Positions 12,525-22,279 are shown, counted from the stretch's first letter. The stretch is DNA of 64,000 nucleotides from Peribacillus sp. FSL P2-0133 (GCF_037975445.1 NZ_CP150254.1:101001-165000); one strand, 5' to 3'. The notes: generated by a model not told the origin, from the letters alone. Numbers and translations: made by a program.

Positions 12525-12797
12525 AAAGAACGCGTAGATGGGGAGAAGTAAGTAAACGAAGCTTTTTAGAGAGAACCATAACCTGCTGAAAGTGGTTCAA
12601 GCCTCTCGTTTTCTGAAATGCACCCTTGAGTCCTTTGCTGAACTAACCTATAGTAGGCACAGGCGGAATGTCCTCCGTTACAGGGATTAAAGTTGGGGAT
12701 GAATAAACAGGAAAAAGCTTTACCTGCTTCGTACATTCCAAACAGAGTGGAACCGCGCTTAAAGCGTCTCTGTCTATTTGGACAGAGACGCTTTTTT
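12525..12797 (+). promoter_or_regulatory. T-box riboswitch, cysteine specific
   Basis: The leader contains the conserved T-box sequence AGAGTGGAACCGCG at 12744-12757. A strong terminator hairpin (GCGTCTCTGTC/GACAGAGACGC with a T run) lies at 12763-12797. In the specifier loop the codon TGC is seen in GAAATGCACCC (12615-12625), predicting tRNA-Cys. Uncharged tRNA-Cys would stabilise the antiterminator and allow cysE-cysS expression. A possible promoter (TTGTCA at 12488 with a TAATAA box) lies just upstream. The whole 12484-12858 gap is explained by this element. Confidence 0.93.
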
Positions 12798-12858
12798 ATA
12801 TGCTTTAAAAGCTTCAAAGGGGATGTTGGAAAAGAACGCAACATAGGGGGGAATCATT

Positions 12859-13509
12859 TTGTTAAAGGTGTTTAAAGAGGATATCGAAGTGGTTTTTGAT
12901 CAAGATCCTGCTGCGCGCAGCTATTTGGAAGTCATATTGACGTACGCGGGTTTACATGCGATTTGGAGTCATAGGATGGCTCATGCACTATTTAAGAAGA
13001 AATTCTTTTTCCTGGCAAGAAGTATATCTCAGATCAGTAGGTTTTTTACCGGAATTGAAATTCATCCAGGGGCTACGATTGGCCGTCGTTTCTTCATTGA
13101 CCATGGAATGGGGATCGTCATTGGCGAAACTTGTGAAATTGGCGACAATGTATCTGTCTTTCAAGGTGTAACCCTTGGGGGGACAGGAAAGGAAAAGGGA
13201 AAACGTCATCCTACGATAAAGGATAACGTTTTGATTGCTACAGGAGCAAAAGTGCTGGGTTCCATCACTGTTGGGGAAAACTCAAAAATCGGTGCAGGAT
13301 CGGTCGTTTTAAAGGAAGTGCCACCTAATTCCACAGTGGTGGGTATTCCAGGTAAAGTGGTCATTCAAGATGGTATCAAAATCAACAAAGATCTAAATCA
13401 TTGTGATCTTCCTGATCCAATCGCTGATCGCTTTAAGGAATTGGATAGTGAAATCAGGGCTTTAAGAGCGAAGATGGCTGAACAGAAGCAGAAGGAAAGG
13501 AGTCTATAA
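12859..13509 (+). CDS. cysE: serine O-acetyltransferase
   Basis: CysE acetylates serine, the first step of cysteine synthesis. The 216-residue protein has an N-terminal helical part and a left-handed beta-helix of hexapeptide repeats with the family motifs [17 protein letters not shown] and [12 protein letters not shown] (catalytic His in DHG). A charged coiled tail ends the protein. The TTG start at 12859 follows GGGGGG. The gene lies directly behind the cysteine T-box and one base before cysS. Confidence 0.97.
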   Translation: MLKVFKEDIEVVFDQDPAARSYLEVILTYAGLHAIWSHRMAHALFKKKFFFLARSISQISRFFTGIEIHPGATIGRRFFIDHGMGIVIGETCEIGDNVSVFQGVTLGGTGKEKGKRHPTIKDNVLIATGAKVLGSITVGENSKIGAGSVVLKEVPPNSTVVGIPGKVVIQDGIKINKDLNHCDLPDPIADRFKELDSEIRALRAKMAEQKQKERSL

Positions 13510-13510
13510 T

Positions 13511-14908
13511 ATGGCGATTAAAATATATAACACAGCTACAAGAAAAAAGGAAACCTTCGTCCCGATGGAAGAGGGAAAGGTGAAGATGTACGTATGCGGA
13601 CCCACTGTCTATAATTACATTCATATTGGTAATGCAAGACCGGCAATCGTATTCGATACCGTTCGTAGGTATTTGGATTACCGCGGATATGATGTGCAAT
13701 TCGTTTCGAACTTTACGGATGTGGATGATAAGCTGATTCGTGCGGCAAAAGAATTGGGGGAAGATGTCCCAACCATATCAGAGCGTTTCATCAAGGCTTA
13801 TTTTGAAGACGTGTCGGCGTTGGGCTGCAAAAAAGCCGATGCTCACCCAACCGTAATGGAGAACATGGATGCAATCATTGAATTCATCTCGGCATTAATT
13901 GAGAAAGGATTCGCTTATGAATCCGAAGGGGATGTGTATTACCGAACTCGTAAGTTTGAGGGTTATGGAAAACTTTCACATCAGTCCATCGATGAGCTGC
14001 GAGTGGGGGCACGTATTGAAATAGGGGAGAAAAAACAAGATGCCCTTGATTTTGCCCTTTGGAAAACGGCAAAGGATGATGAAATATCTTGGGAGAGCCC
14101 ATGGGGTAAAGGGCGTCCTGGCTGGCATATCGAATGCTCCGCAATGGTCAAAAAGTATTTGGGTGATACAATCGATATTCATGCCGGAGGTCAAGATCTG
14201 GCTTTCCCGCATCATGAAAATGAAATTGCACAATCCGAAGCATTGACGGGTAAGACTTTTGCGAATTATTGGATGCATAACGGGTATATAAATATTGAGA
14301 ATGAAAAAATGTCTAAGTCCTTAGGCAATTTCGTCCTTGTGCACGACATCATTCAGAAGCATGATCCACAAGTGTTACGCTTCTTTATGTTATCTGTACA
14401 TTACCGTCATCCCATCAATTATAGTGAAGAAGTGCTTGAAAATGTAAAAGCGTCCCTCGATCGCTTAAGGACATCTTATCAAAACTTAAAGCATCGCCTT
14501 CAAGTTAGTGACGGATTGACTGAGAATAATGATGTTTGGTTGGGGAAGCTGAATGAATTACATGAACAATTCATTAAAGAAATGGACGATGATTTCAACA
14601 CAGCTAATGCAATATCCATGCTCTTTGAACTTTCCAAACAGGCAAATTATTACTTGATGGAGAAAAACACAGACAAGGAAGTGATTGATGCTTTCCTTGA
14701 TAAATTCAACATCTTATTTTCTGTCCTAGGGTTGTCCCTTGAAGAAGAGGGGCTTTTGGATGAAGAAATTGAAGGCTTGATACAGCAGAGAATTCAAGCG
14801 CGGAAAGACCGCAATTTTGGGTTGTCCGATGAAATTCGTGATCGCTTGAAAAACATGAATATCATATTAGAGGATACCCCTCAAGGTACAAGATGGAAAA
14901 GAGGGTAA
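13511..14908 (+). CDS. cysS: cysteinyl-tRNA synthetase
   Basis: CysS charges tRNA-Cys. The 465-residue class I enzyme has the HIGH-type motif YIHIGNARP (about 37-45), the zinc-ligand cysteine in [10 protein letters not shown] (about 29) and further ligands in GWHIECS, and the signature KMSKSLGN (about 267-274). It begins one base after cysE, so both genes share the T-box switch. Confidence 0.98.
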   Translation: MAIKIYNTATRKKETFVPMEEGKVKMYVCGPTVYNYIHIGNARPAIVFDTVRRYLDYRGYDVQFVSNFTDVDDKLIRAAKELGEDVPTISERFIKAYFEDVSALGCKKADAHPTVMENMDAIIEFISALIEKGFAYESEGDVYYRTRKFEGYGKLSHQSIDELRVGARIEIGEKKQDALDFALWKTAKDDEISWESPWGKGRPGWHIECSAMVKKYLGDTIDIHAGGQDLAFPHHENEIAQSEALTGKTFANYWMHNGYINIENEKMSKSLGNFVLVHDIIQKHDPQVLRFFMLSVHYRHPINYSEEVLENVKASLDRLRTSYQNLKHRLQVSDGLTENNDVWLGKLNELHEQFIKEMDDDFNTANAISMLFELSKQANYYLMEKNTDKEVIDAFLDKFNILFSVLGLSLEEEGLLDEEIEGLIQQRIQARKDRNFGLSDEIRDRLKNMNIILEDTPQGTRWKRG

Positions 14909-14911
14909 TTA

Positions 14912-15334
14912 ATGCTTCATTACGATAGTAAGGTAGATGCAAAAATGCTGAACAGTCTTGCTTTGGCATATATAGGTGATGCTGTATACGAAACGTATAT
15001 ACGGCATCACCTCATTCAAAAAGGAGCGGTCAAGCCCAATCTACTACACAAAAAAGCTACATCTTTTGTAGCTGCTAAAGCGCAAAATAAAATCATCCAC
15101 TTTTTCCTGGAGTCAGATTGGTTATCGGAAGAGGAATCCGCTGTCGTTCGGCGCGGCCGAAATGCAAAATCCGGTACGGTACCGAAGAATACAGATGTGC
15201 AAACGTATCGCTACAGTACAGCCTTCGAGGCACTTATGGGATTTTTGTATTTATCCGGTCGAATAGAAAGAATGGAAGAACTCATCAAAAAATCCATTGA
15301 ATACATTGAAGAAGAAAAGGGGAGTAACCCATGA
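14912..15334 (+). CDS. mrnC: Mini-ribonuclease III
   Basis: Mini-III matures 23S rRNA ends by cutting double-stranded precursor stems. The 140-residue protein is the RNase III catalytic domain alone, without a dsRNA-binding domain. It has the signature [10 protein letters not shown] (about 18-27) and the second acidic motif in [11 protein letters not shown]. It sits three bases after cysS and overlaps rlmB by four bases. Confidence 0.95.
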   Translation: MLHYDSKVDAKMLNSLALAYIGDAVYETYIRHHLIQKGAVKPNLLHKKATSFVAAKAQNKIIHFFLESDWLSEEESAVVRRGRNAKSGTVPKNTDVQTYRYSTAFEALMGFLYLSGRIERMEELIKKSIEYIEEEKGSNP

Positions 15335-16074
15335 GCGAAGAATATATCATTGGCAGAAACCCCGTATTGGAAGCACTTCGCTCCGAACGGGATATTAATA
15401 AAATTTGGATAGCCGAGGGCTCGCAAAAAGGCTCGATGCAACCACTAATCGGTCTGGCGAAGGAAAAGAAGGTATTCGTGCAAATCGTACCGAAGAAAAA
15501 AATTGACCAAATGGCAGAAGGCATCCATCAAGGCGTTATCGCACAAGTGGCCGCATATGAATATGTGGAGCTGGATGACTTATTCGCAAAAGCGGCTGAG
15601 CGGGACGAAGCACCTTTTTTCATGATCCTTGATGAAGTTGAAGATCCGCATAATTTAGGTTCGATCATGAGGACGGCTGATGCAGTTGGGGCCCATGGAA
15701 TCATCATCCCAAAAAGAAGAGCGGTGGGCTTGACGGCAACAGTGGCAAAAGCTTCGACGGGTGCAATCGAATATATTCCGGTAGCTCGCGTTACAAATTT
15801 GGCACGAGCGGTTGAAGAGTTGAAAGAGCGAGGGGTATGGATAGTCGGTACCGATGCGAAAGGCAGCGATGATTACCGTAACATGGACGGAAAAATGCCT
15901 ATCGGACTTGTTATCGGCAGCGAAGGAAAAGGCATGGCACGGCTAATGAAGGACAAATGTGATTTTCTCATCCGTCTCCCTATGGCAGGACAAGTAACTT
16001 CGTTAAATGCATCGGTAGCGGCCGGTTTATTGATGTATGAGGTTTATAGAAAAAGAAATCCTCTAGGGCAATGA
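15331..16074 (+). CDS. rlmB: 23S rRNA 2'-O-methyltransferase RlmB (TrmH/SpoU family)
   Basis: This protein is likely to methylate a ribose in domain V of 23S rRNA. The 247-residue protein has an N-terminal L30e-like substrate-binding domain and a C-terminal SPOUT knot with the motifs [22 protein letters not shown] and [13 protein letters not shown]. The overlap with mrnC suggests coupled synthesis of two rRNA maturation factors. The exact target nucleotide is inferred from the family. Confidence 0.93.
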   Translation: MSEEYIIGRNPVLEALRSERDINKIWIAEGSQKGSMQPLIGLAKEKKVFVQIVPKKKIDQMAEGIHQGVIAQVAAYEYVELDDLFAKAAERDEAPFFMILDEVEDPHNLGSIMRTADAVGAHGIIIPKRRAVGLTATVAKASTGAIEYIPVARVTNLARAVEELKERGVWIVGTDAKGSDDYRNMDGKMPIGLVIGSEGKGMARLMKDKCDFLIRLPMAGQVTSLNASVAAGLLMYEVYRKRNPLGQ

Positions 16075-16078
16075 TGGA

Positions 16079-16588
16079 ATGAATATTCTGTTGGTGGACG
16101 GTTATAACATTATTGGGGCTTGGCCGGAACTGAGAGAATTAAAAGAACGGGATCTTGCTGCTGCAAGAGACCGGTTGATAGAAATGATGGCGGAATATCA
16201 AGCATTTACCGGATACCGTGTAATTATCGTATTTGACGCTCAATATGTTCAGGGAATTGCCCGTATATTCAAAAATCACAAAGTTGACGTAATTTTTACA
16301 AAAGAAAATGAAACTGCGGATGAAAGAATAGAAAAGATGGCCATTGAACTGAATAATGTCAAAACGCAAATTCAAGTGGCAACCTCTGACTTCACGGAAC
16401 AGTGGGTGATCTTTGGCCAAGGGGCCCTAAGGAAATCCGCTCGTGAACTGCTTATTGAAATGGAAGAAATTCAAGGCGAAATCAAGAAAGATGTACGAAA
16501 AACAACGACGATAAGACCTGTGGCCAAAATTCCTTTAAGTGAAGAAGTGGCAGAAATTTTCGAAAAATGGCGTCGAGGTAAAATTTGA
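16079..16588 (+). CDS. rae1: Rae1 (YacP), ribosome-associated NYN endoribonuclease
   Basis: Rae1 cleaves certain mRNAs in the ribosomal A site during translation in B. subtilis. The 169-residue protein has the NYN/PIN fold with acidic residues in LLVDGYNIIGAWP (about 4-16) and VIFDAQYV, and the family motif TKENETADERIE. It starts four bases after rlmB and is the last gene of the T-box operon. Confidence 0.94.
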   Translation: MNILLVDGYNIIGAWPELRELKERDLAAARDRLIEMMAEYQAFTGYRVIIVFDAQYVQGIARIFKNHKVDVIFTKENETADERIEKMAIELNNVKTQIQVATSDFTEQWVIFGQGALRKSARELLIEMEEIQGEIKKDVRKTTTIRPVAKIPLSEEVAEIFEKWRRGKI

Positions 16589-16592
16589 ACCA

Positions 16593-16622
16593 TTGACGGG
16601 TAAAATTTACCTGCTGTATAAT
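16593..16622 (+). promoter_or_regulatory. sigma-A promoter for sigH
   Basis: TTGACG (16593-16598) and TATAAT (16617-16622) are separated by 18 bases, 34 bases before the sigH start. In B. subtilis sigH is repressed by AbrB through its own vegetative promoter, which fits this placement. Confidence 0.8.
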
Positions 16623-16655
16623 ATTTCTATCTGAGTCAGGTCAGGGGGATATAAT

Positions 16656-17306
16656 GTGGGTCTCAAATTCGGAATGAAGCTGAACGAAAAGTATCTGCAG
16701 TTTGAGGATGATGAATTGATAGGGTTGGTGCACACTGGAGACAGTGAGGCGCTGGATTATTTGATCCAAAAGTATCGTAATTTTGTAAGAGCGAAAGCAA
16801 GGACTTATTTCTTGATTGGTGCCGATAAGGAAGACATCGTGCAAGAAGGTATGATTGGTTTATATAAAGCCGTCCGTGATTTTAAAGGGGATAAATTATC
16901 TTCCTTTAAAGCATTTGCAGAACTATGCATTACGAGGCAGATCATTACAGCTATCAAAACAGCAACACGTCAAAAACATATTCCGCTCAATTCCTATGTT
17001 TCCCTGGACAAGCCCATTTATGATGAGGAATCGGACCGAACTCTAATGGATATTATATCGGGTACGAAAGTTTTGGACCCGGAAGAACTGATCATCAACC
17101 AAGAAGAGTTTGACGATATCGAATTAAAGATGGCCGAGCTCCTGAGTGATCTTGAGAGAAAAGTGTTAGCTCTTTACCTGGATGGACAAACCTACCAAGA
17201 AATTTCGGAAGAGTTGAACCGGCATGTTAAGTCAATCGACAACGCCCTTCAGCGAGTGAAAAGAAAGCTCGAGCGCTATCTGGAAGTAAGGGAAATCAGT
17301 TTATAA
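16656..17306 (+). CDS. sigH: RNA polymerase sigma-H factor
   Basis: Sigma-H directs genes for entry into sporulation and for competence. The 216-residue protein shows sigma region 2 (DYLIQKYRNFVRAKAR, EDIVQEGMIGLYKAV, SFKAFAELCITRQI) and region 4 with a helix-turn-helix (YQEISEELNRHVKSIDNALQR). GTG at 16656 is preceded by AGGGGGA at suitable distance. The first 14 residues differ from B. subtilis, as expected for this poorly conserved tip. Confidence 0.97.
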   Translation: MGLKFGMKLNEKYLQFEDDELIGLVHTGDSEALDYLIQKYRNFVRAKARTYFLIGADKEDIVQEGMIGLYKAVRDFKGDKLSSFKAFAELCITRQIITAIKTATRQKHIPLNSYVSLDKPIYDEESDRTLMDIISGTKVLDPEELIINQEEFDDIELKMAELLSDLERKVLALYLDGQTYQEISEELNRHVKSIDNALQRVKRKLERYLEVREISL

Positions 17307-17442
17307 TCCCTCCGCTTTTTCCGCTTAATTTCATCTGTCCCTTCTCCACAAGGAAGTTTATTATTCACTAAAATTTTTAATGGATGTTAAGTAACCGAAG
17401 TTTTGATTTCCGGTGTCCGTATTGGTGAAACCCGCTTTGATA

Positions 17443-17471
17443 TTGACAATAAAAAACAGCCGTGATAAGGT
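17443..17471 (+). promoter_or_regulatory. promoter for rpmGB-secE-nusG
   Basis: TTGACA (17443-17448) and TAAGGT (17466-17471) are separated by 17 bases, about 35 bases before rpmGB. The -10 box is imperfect. The rest of the 17307-17505 spacer shows no gene. Confidence 0.6.
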
Positions 17472-17505
17472 TTTATGGATATAGTAGATAGGATAGGTGT
17501 ATCTA

Positions 17506-17655
17506 ATGCGAAAAAAAATAGTTCTTGCATGCACTGATTGCGGTTCAAGAAATTATAGTTATGAGAGCAAACAATCGACAAGCGGCGAACGACTGGAAAT
17601 CAAGAAATTTTGCAGTACATGCAACTCACACTCGATTCATAAAGAAACGAAATAA
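17506..17655 (+). CDS. rpmGB: 50S ribosomal protein L33 (zinc-binding form)
   Basis: This short gene encodes 49 residues beginning [17 protein letters not shown]. Two CXXC pairs (Cys9/Cys12 and Cys36/Cys39) mark the zinc-containing L33 form. It lies before secE as in other Bacillus genomes. Confidence 0.93.
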   Translation: MRKKIVLACTDCGSRNYSYESKQSTSGERLEIKKFCSTCNSHSIHKETK

Positions 17656-17705
17656 CCGTTTTATAAATAGATTGACAGAAGCTTCTAATGCTTGGAGGTA
17701 CATTC

Positions 17706-17888
17706 ATGAAACGTTTTACCGAATTTTTCAGCGGAGTCGCTCGCGAAATGCGAAAAGTAAGCTGGCCGAAACGCAAGGAGCTTACCAAATATACAATCGT
17801 GGTAGTAACGACTGTATTGTTTATGGCTTTATTCTTTACAGTGGTCGATTTGGGCATTTCCGAATTAATTCGCTTAGTTATTGAATAA
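17706..17888 (+). CDS. secE: SecE, preprotein translocase subunit
   Basis: SecE holds the SecY channel together. The 60-residue protein has an amphipathic N-terminal helix with the conserved EMRKVSWPKRKEL motif (about 14-26) and a single membrane segment. The frame is open from 17688, but ATG at 17706 is preceded by TTGGAGG at proper spacing and fits the family. Confidence 0.96.
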   Translation: MKRFTEFFSGVAREMRKVSWPKRKELTKYTIVVVTTVLFMALFFTVVDLGISELIRLVIE

Positions 17889-17937
17889 GAGATTCGAAAA
17901 TAAGGTATAATAGTGATAGAATAATATGTGTCAGCAG

Positions 17938-17960
17938 AAAAGCCCGGAAACGGGTTTTTT
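17938..17960 (+). terminator. terminator or attenuator between secE and nusG
   Basis: AAAGCCCG, a GAAA tetraloop, and CGGGTTTTTT form a compact hairpin with a T run. It would cut readthrough from secE into nusG, so nusG may also have its own promoter in 17961-18145. I see no clear promoter there. Confidence 0.75.
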
Positions 17961-18145
17961 AATTTGTCTTTTTTAATAAGTGAAGAAGCTCAAAATCGAG
18001 CACTGCTGTAATATGAATCATCACAATATTTTCTAGTTAAGTCAGGATGACGCCGGTATGGTTTTTTGGCTAAAACGTTCAAAGATAAAGATTAATAAAG
18101 AAAATGATTGATTGCAGGGAGGGAAGGACGTTAAAGTCCTAACAC

Positions 18146-18679
18146 ATGGAAAAGAATTGGTATGTAGTTCACACCTATTCAGGTTATGAGAACAAGGTTA
18201 AGGCTAACTTGGAAAAACGTGTTGAAACTATGGGGATGGAAGACAAGATCTTTCGCGTTGTAGTTCCAGAAGAAGAAGAAACAGAAGTGAAAGATGGCAA
18301 AAAGAAAGTGACCAAAAAGAAAGTATTTCCAGGTTATGTATTGGTTGAGATCATCATGACGGATGATTCATGGTACGTTGTCCGGAATACGCCTGGCGTA
18401 ACAGGTTTCGTAGGTTCATCTGGAGCTGGGTCAAAACCGACTGCATTGCTTCCGGAAGAAATTGAAGTCGTCCTTAAACGAATGGGCGTGGATGAAAGCA
18501 AAATCGAAGTTGATTTTGAAATCGGTGATACGGTTCAAGTTAAAGAAGGACCTTTCGCAACCTTTGCAGGGCCAATTGAAGAACTTGATAAAGACAAAGG
18601 GAAAGTAAGGGTCCTAGTCAATATGTTCGGTCGTGATACACCGGTTGAACTTGATTTTAATCAAGTGGAAAAATTATAA
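18146..18679 (+). CDS. nusG: NusG, transcription elongation/pausing factor
   Basis: NusG binds RNA polymerase and modulates pausing and termination. The 177-residue protein has the NGN domain (WYVVHTYSGYENKVKANLE, FPGYVLVEI) and a C-terminal KOW domain (GDTVQVKEGPFATFAG). The start at 18146 is fixed by the family. It precedes rplK as in most bacteria. Confidence 0.97.
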   Translation: MEKNWYVVHTYSGYENKVKANLEKRVETMGMEDKIFRVVVPEEEETEVKDGKKKVTKKKVFPGYVLVEIIMTDDSWYVVRNTPGVTGFVGSSGAGSKPTALLPEEIEVVLKRMGVDESKIEVDFEIGDTVQVKEGPFATFAGPIEELDKDKGKVRVLVNMFGRDTPVELDFNQVEKL

Positions 18680-18691
18680 ACGGAAAAAAAC

Positions 18692-18853
18692 TTGAAATTG
18701 CCTTTTGAAAGTGGTAAAATTTCAAAGGTCAGTATGTTTCAATTTTTAGGCCTCAACGATACAAGCATTCTTTATTAATATATAAAGAATTCAAGATGAG
18801 TGGGAGGGTATTACCCTATTACCACATCACGGACTTATAAGGAGGTGTGTCTC
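18692..18853 (+). promoter_or_regulatory. rplK promoter and leader
   Basis: TTGAAA (18692-18697) and TAAAAT (18715-18720) with a 17-base gap form a promoter. The leader contains a short hairpin, GTGG ... CCAC around 18798-18823 (GGGAGGGTATTACCC core). Its position before rplK-rplA makes it a candidate L1 autoregulation site; that role is inference. The rplK ribosome site is AAGGAGGTG. Confidence 0.6.
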
Positions 18854-19279
18854 GTGGCTAAAAAAGTAATTAAAATGGTTAAATTGCAAATTCCTGCTGG
18901 TAAAGCGAATCCGGCACCGCCAGTCGGTCCTGCATTAGGTCAAGCTGGTGTAAACATCATGGGATTCTGTAAGGAGTTCAACGCTCGTACAGCAGATCAA
19001 GCTGGTCTAATTATTCCTGTTGAAATCACGGTATTTGAAGACCGTTCATTTACATTCATTACAAAAACTCCGCCGGCTGCAGTATTGCTTAAGAAAGTAG
19101 CTGGTATCGAGTCTGGTTCTGGTGAACCTAACCGTAATAAAGTTGCTACAGTCAAGCGTGATCAAGTGCGCGAGATTGCTGAAACTAAAATGCCTGACCT
19201 AAACGCTGCAAGCGTTGAAGCTGCAATGCGTATGGTTGAAGGTACTGCTCGCAGCATGGGTATTGTCATCGAAGACTAA
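18854..19279 (+). CDS. rplK: 50S ribosomal protein L11
   Basis: L11 forms part of the GTPase-associated centre and the thiostrepton site. The 141-residue protein has the proline-rich N-terminal domain ([19 protein letters not shown]) and the rRNA-binding C-terminal domain. The frame is open from 18800, but the GTG at 18854 follows AAGGAGGTGTGTCTC and fits the family start MAKKVIK. Confidence 0.98.
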   Translation: MAKKVIKMVKLQIPAGKANPAPPVGPALGQAGVNIMGFCKEFNARTADQAGLIIPVEITVFEDRSFTFITKTPPAAVLLKKVAGIESGSGEPNRNKVATVKRDQVREIAETKMPDLNAASVEAAMRMVEGTARSMGIVIED

Positions 19280-19307
19280 TCCATGTAATTGCTATTTGTT
19301 TCTACGG

Positions 19308-19330
19308 GGTTGCGATTGATACTCGCAACC
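19308..19330 (+). promoter_or_regulatory. hairpin between rplK and rplA
   Basis: GGTTGCGA and TCGCAACC form a perfect eight-pair stem with a seven-base loop, followed by TTTATT. It could be a weak terminator or a site for L1 feedback; the sequence alone does not decide. Confidence 0.5.
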
Positions 19331-19383
19331 TTTATTCGTGGGAGGTCATTCCGTTAAAACCACAATTTAGGAGGATTTATATC

Positions 19384-20079
19384 ATGGCGAAAAAAGGTAA
19401 AAAGTATCTTGAAGCAGCTAAGCTTGTAGAAGTTTCTAAGGCTTATGCTGTAACTGAAGCAATCGAAGTTGCTAAAAAAGCAAACTTCGCAAAATTCGAT
19501 GCGACTGTTGAAGTTGCTTTCCGTTTAGGCGTAGACCCTAAGAAAGCTGACCAACAAATTCGTGGAGCTGTTGTTCTGCCGAATGGTACTGGTAAAACTC
19601 AACGCGTATTAGTGTTCGCTAAAGGCGAAAAAGCAAAAGAAGCGGAAGCTGCTGGTGCTGACTACGTTGGCGAATCTGACTACATCAACAAAATCCAACA
19701 AGGATGGTTCGAATTCGATGTAATCGTTGCGACTCCAGACATGATGGGTGAAGTTGGTAAACTTGGCCGTGTATTAGGACCTAAAGGTTTAATGCCTAAC
19801 CCTAAAACTGGCACAGTAACTTTCGATGTAACGAAAGCTGTTAATGAAATCAAAGCTGGTAAAGTTGAATACCGCGTAGATAAAGCTGGTAACATCCATG
19901 CTCCAATCGGTAAAGTATCTTTCGAAGATGCTAAACTAGTGGAAAACTTCACTACTATCTATGATACATTAATGAAAGTTAAACCTGCGGCTGCTAAAGG
20001 AACTTACATGAAAAATGTTTCTGTAACAACTACAATGGGCCCTGGTGTGAAAGTTGATCCTTCTACTTTCAATAAATAA
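19384..20079 (+). CDS. rplA: 50S ribosomal protein L1
   Basis: L1 forms the mobile stalk near the E site and is an RNA-binding repressor in many bacteria. The 231-residue protein shows the conserved core with [18 protein letters not shown] (about 124-141). An AGGAGG site precedes the ATG. Codon use is strongly biased, as expected for high expression. Confidence 0.98.
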   Translation: MAKKGKKYLEAAKLVEVSKAYAVTEAIEVAKKANFAKFDATVEVAFRLGVDPKKADQQIRGAVVLPNGTGKTQRVLVFAKGEKAKEAEAAGADYVGESDYINKIQQGWFEFDVIVATPDMMGEVGKLGRVLGPKGLMPNPKTGTVTFDVTKAVNEIKAGKVEYRVDKAGNIHAPIGKVSFEDAKLVENFTTIYDTLMKVKPAAAKGTYMKNVSVTTTMGPGVKVDPSTFNK

Positions 20080-20266
20080 TTGACATATCAAAACTATTAT
20101 TGTTATAATAAGTTTTGTTGTGAATAAATGAATACTATTTGTACCGTAGACAGTAGGTGCTCATTACGAGCTTAATTCCCTGCCGAGGTAATTCGATAAT
20201 AATAGTCCTAGACTATGACTTTTGAAATTACTGCCTTCATGTCTGCAATAGAGATGAAGGCTTTTT
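20080..20266 (+). promoter_or_regulatory. promoter and L10 leader of rplJ-rplL
   Basis: TTGACA (20080-20085) and TATAAT (20104-20109), spacing 18, start a leader that holds the L10-leader signature around 20141-20190 (ACCGTAGACAGTAGGTGC, then CCCTGCCGAGGT). It ends in an attenuator hairpin GCCTTCAT/ATGAAGGC with a T run at 20233-20266. In the known Firmicute element, the L10-L12 complex binds the leader and lowers expression. Confidence 0.9.
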
Positions 20267-20315
20267 CTTTGAAACGGTATAAATGTTTTCAAGCAAATCT
20301 ACAGGAGGTGTAAGG

Positions 20316-20816
20316 ATGAACGCAATTATTGAACAAAAGCAAAAAATCGTTGCTGAGATTTCTGATAAGTTAACTTCAAGCCAATCAACAGTAGTTGTTG
20401 ACTACCGTGGATTGACTGTTGCTGAAGTAACAGAACTTCGTAAGCAACTTCGTGAAGCTGGCGTTGAGTTTAAAGTTTACAAAAACTCTATGACTCGCCG
20501 TGCTGCTGAAAGTGCTGAACTTAGCGCTTTGAACGAATCATTAACAGGTCCAAACGCAATTGCATTCTCAACTGAAGATGTTATTGCGCCAGCAAAAATC
20601 CTTAACGATTTTGCGAAAAAACATGAAGCTTTAGAAATCAAAGCTGGAGTTATCGAAGGAAATGTTGCAACTGCTGAAGAAATTAAAGCTCTTGCAGAAC
20701 TACCTTCACGCGAAGGCCTACTTTCAATGCTACTCAGCGTGCTACAAGCACCTATGCGCGGACTTGCTCTTGCTACAAAAGCTGTTGCAGAGCAAAAAGA
20801 AGAACAAGGCGCGTAA
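20316..20816 (+). CDS. rplJ: 50S ribosomal protein L10
   Basis: L10 anchors the L7/L12 dimers on the ribosome. The 166-residue protein has the conserved N-terminal RNA-binding domain ([20 protein letters not shown]) and a helical tail for L7/L12. The start at 20316 follows AGGAGGTG; the frame is open from 20283. Confidence 0.97.
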   Translation: MNAIIEQKQKIVAEISDKLTSSQSTVVVDYRGLTVAEVTELRKQLREAGVEFKVYKNSMTRRAAESAELSALNESLTGPNAIAFSTEDVIAPAKILNDFAKKHEALEIKAGVIEGNVATAEEIKALAELPSREGLLSMLLSVLQAPMRGLALATKAVAEQKEEQGA

Positions 20817-20878
20817 GCTAACCGCTTATCTAGCCTATTGATTCAAAAAAAACCAACCATTTCGAGGAGGAAATAAAA

Positions 20879-21238
20879 ATGACTAAAGATCAAATCATTG
20901 AAGCAGTTAAAAATATGACTGTTTTAGAATTAAACGACCTTGTAAAAGCAATCGAAGAAGAATTCGGCGTAACTGCAGCTGCACCTGTAGCTGTAGCTGC
21001 TGCTGGTGGCGCTGCTGCTGAAGAAAAAACTGAGTTTGATGTAATCCTTACATCTGCTGGAGATCAAAAAATCAAAGTTATCAAAGCTGTACGTGAAGTT
21101 ACAGGTCTTGGACTTAAAGAAGCAAAAGAACTTGTTGACAACACTCCAAAAGCAATCAAAGAAGCTGCTTCTAAAGAAGAAGCTGAAGAAATCAAAGCTA
21201 AACTTGAAGAAGTTGGAGCTGGCGTTGAAGTTAAGTAA
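20879..21238 (+). CDS. rplL: 50S ribosomal protein L7/L12
   Basis: L7/L12 forms the stalk that recruits elongation factors. The 119-residue protein has an N-terminal dimer domain, an alanine-rich hinge (about 36-50), and the globular C-terminal domain ([20 protein letters not shown]). It lies 62 bases after rplJ. Confidence 0.98.
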   Translation: MTKDQIIEAVKNMTVLELNDLVKAIEEEFGVTAAAPVAVAAAGGAAAEEKTEFDVILTSAGDQKIKVIKAVREVTGLGLKEAKELVDNTPKAIKEAASKEEAEEIKAKLEEVGAGVEVK

Positions 21239-21250
21239 TCTTGCATAAAC

Positions 21251-21282
21251 AAAAAGCTCGCTATCACTGGCGGGCTTTTTTT
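21251..21282 (+). terminator. terminator after rplL
   Basis: AAAAAGCTCGC and GGCGGGCTTTTTTT form a stem with a T run right after the rplL stop. The following 21283-21429 spacer shows no gene. Confidence 0.88.
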
Positions 21283-21429
21283 CTTCATTTTTAAAGAAAT
21301 GACGGAAACTAGCCGTTAATGGTTTGGTAACGAGAGGATTTCGTTATTAGAACATTCCGGCGTGCAAGCATCCATTCTTCAATTCTCTTCTCTCATTAAA
21401 TCTTCAATATTCCTTTCTGATAGGGGGAG

Positions 21430-22041
21430 ATGACTCTGACAGAGCATTACTACTCACATAAACCGGATGTCGTAAGCAATCCGAAATTTTGGGATTTCAC
21501 ATTAAAGGGACGTACATTTCGCTTCAAAAGTGATAATGGTGTTTTTTCGAAAAAGGAAGTTGATTTCGGATCGCGTCTTTTGGTTGAGAGTTTTAACCTT
21601 GATGAAGCTGTAAAAGGAGATATTCTTGATGTTGGTTGCGGATATGGACCAATCGGAATATCGATTGCGGCAGCTTATCCCGAAAGAACGATAGAAATGA
21701 TTGATATAAATAGCAGGGCAGTTGAATTGTCAAAAGAGAATGCGGCTTCTAATGGGATCGCAAATGTGAAGATATACGAAAGTGATCGTTTTGACAAAGT
21801 TGCCTCCAATCAATTCGCGGCGATTCTTACGAACCCTCCCATTCGCGCAGGTAAAAGTGTAGTCCACGAAATTTTAGAAGAAGGCTATCGCAGTTTGGTA
21901 GCTGGTGGAGAATTATGGGTTGTCATTCAAAAAAAACAAGGGGCTCCATCCGCAATGGATAAAATGGAGCAATTATTTGGAAATGTTGAAGTGCCCGTTA
22001 AGAAAAAAGGTTACTATATACTATTATCCAAAAAGGTTTGA
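21430..22041 (+). CDS. RsmC-like class I methyltransferase (YbxB family)
   Basis: The 203-residue protein has an S-adenosylmethionine site ILDVGCGYGPIG (about 65-76) and an NPPI motif (about 137-140) typical of methyltransferases acting on base amino groups. The family is named 16S rRNA methyltransferase RsmC-like, but the target of this member is not shown. The start is uncertain: ATG at 21430 directly abuts the GGGGGAG ribosome site, so a CTG two codons later (21436), giving LTEHYYS, may be the real start. It lies between rplL and rpoB, the normal place in Bacillus. Confidence 0.88.
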   Translation: MTLTEHYYSHKPDVVSNPKFWDFTLKGRTFRFKSDNGVFSKKEVDFGSRLLVESFNLDEAVKGDILDVGCGYGPIGISIAAAYPERTIEMIDINSRAVELSKENAASNGIANVKIYESDRFDKVASNQFAAILTNPPIRAGKSVVHEILEEGYRSLVAGGELWVVIQKKQGAPSAMDKMEQLFGNVEVPVKKKGYYILLSKKV

Positions 22042-22110
22042 CTCTAAATTTTCGCTATGTTAGTATTATAAAATGCATATATATAATTCCGTAACTATGC
22101 AATTTTTATA

Positions 22111-22210
22111 CCATTGATGTATAATCAATGGATAATATGGAAAAAATATATAAATAATAGTTCGTTTTATGAGAAATAGTGGTTTTTAAAATAAAAACCA
22201 TTTTCTTTTT
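22111..22210 (+). promoter_or_regulatory. rpoB upstream region with palindrome and attenuator-like hairpin
   Basis: CCATTGAT and ATCAATGG (22111-22131) form a palindrome that overlaps a TATAAT box at 22120. Downstream, TGGTTTTT and AAAAACCA (22180-22200) with a T-rich tail resemble a terminator. Together they suggest a promoter with an attenuator before rpoB; the functional reading is inference. Confidence 0.5.
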
Positions 22211-22279
22211 GTCTATGGAAATGATTCCTTTTCCGAGGCAAATGGATCCTTATAACGCTTGATTTAAGGGGTGAATCAG

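Noticed and set aside
17525..17884. 119-codon frame over rpmGB and secE
   Set aside because: The two real genes in other frames have correct starts, motifs and lengths.
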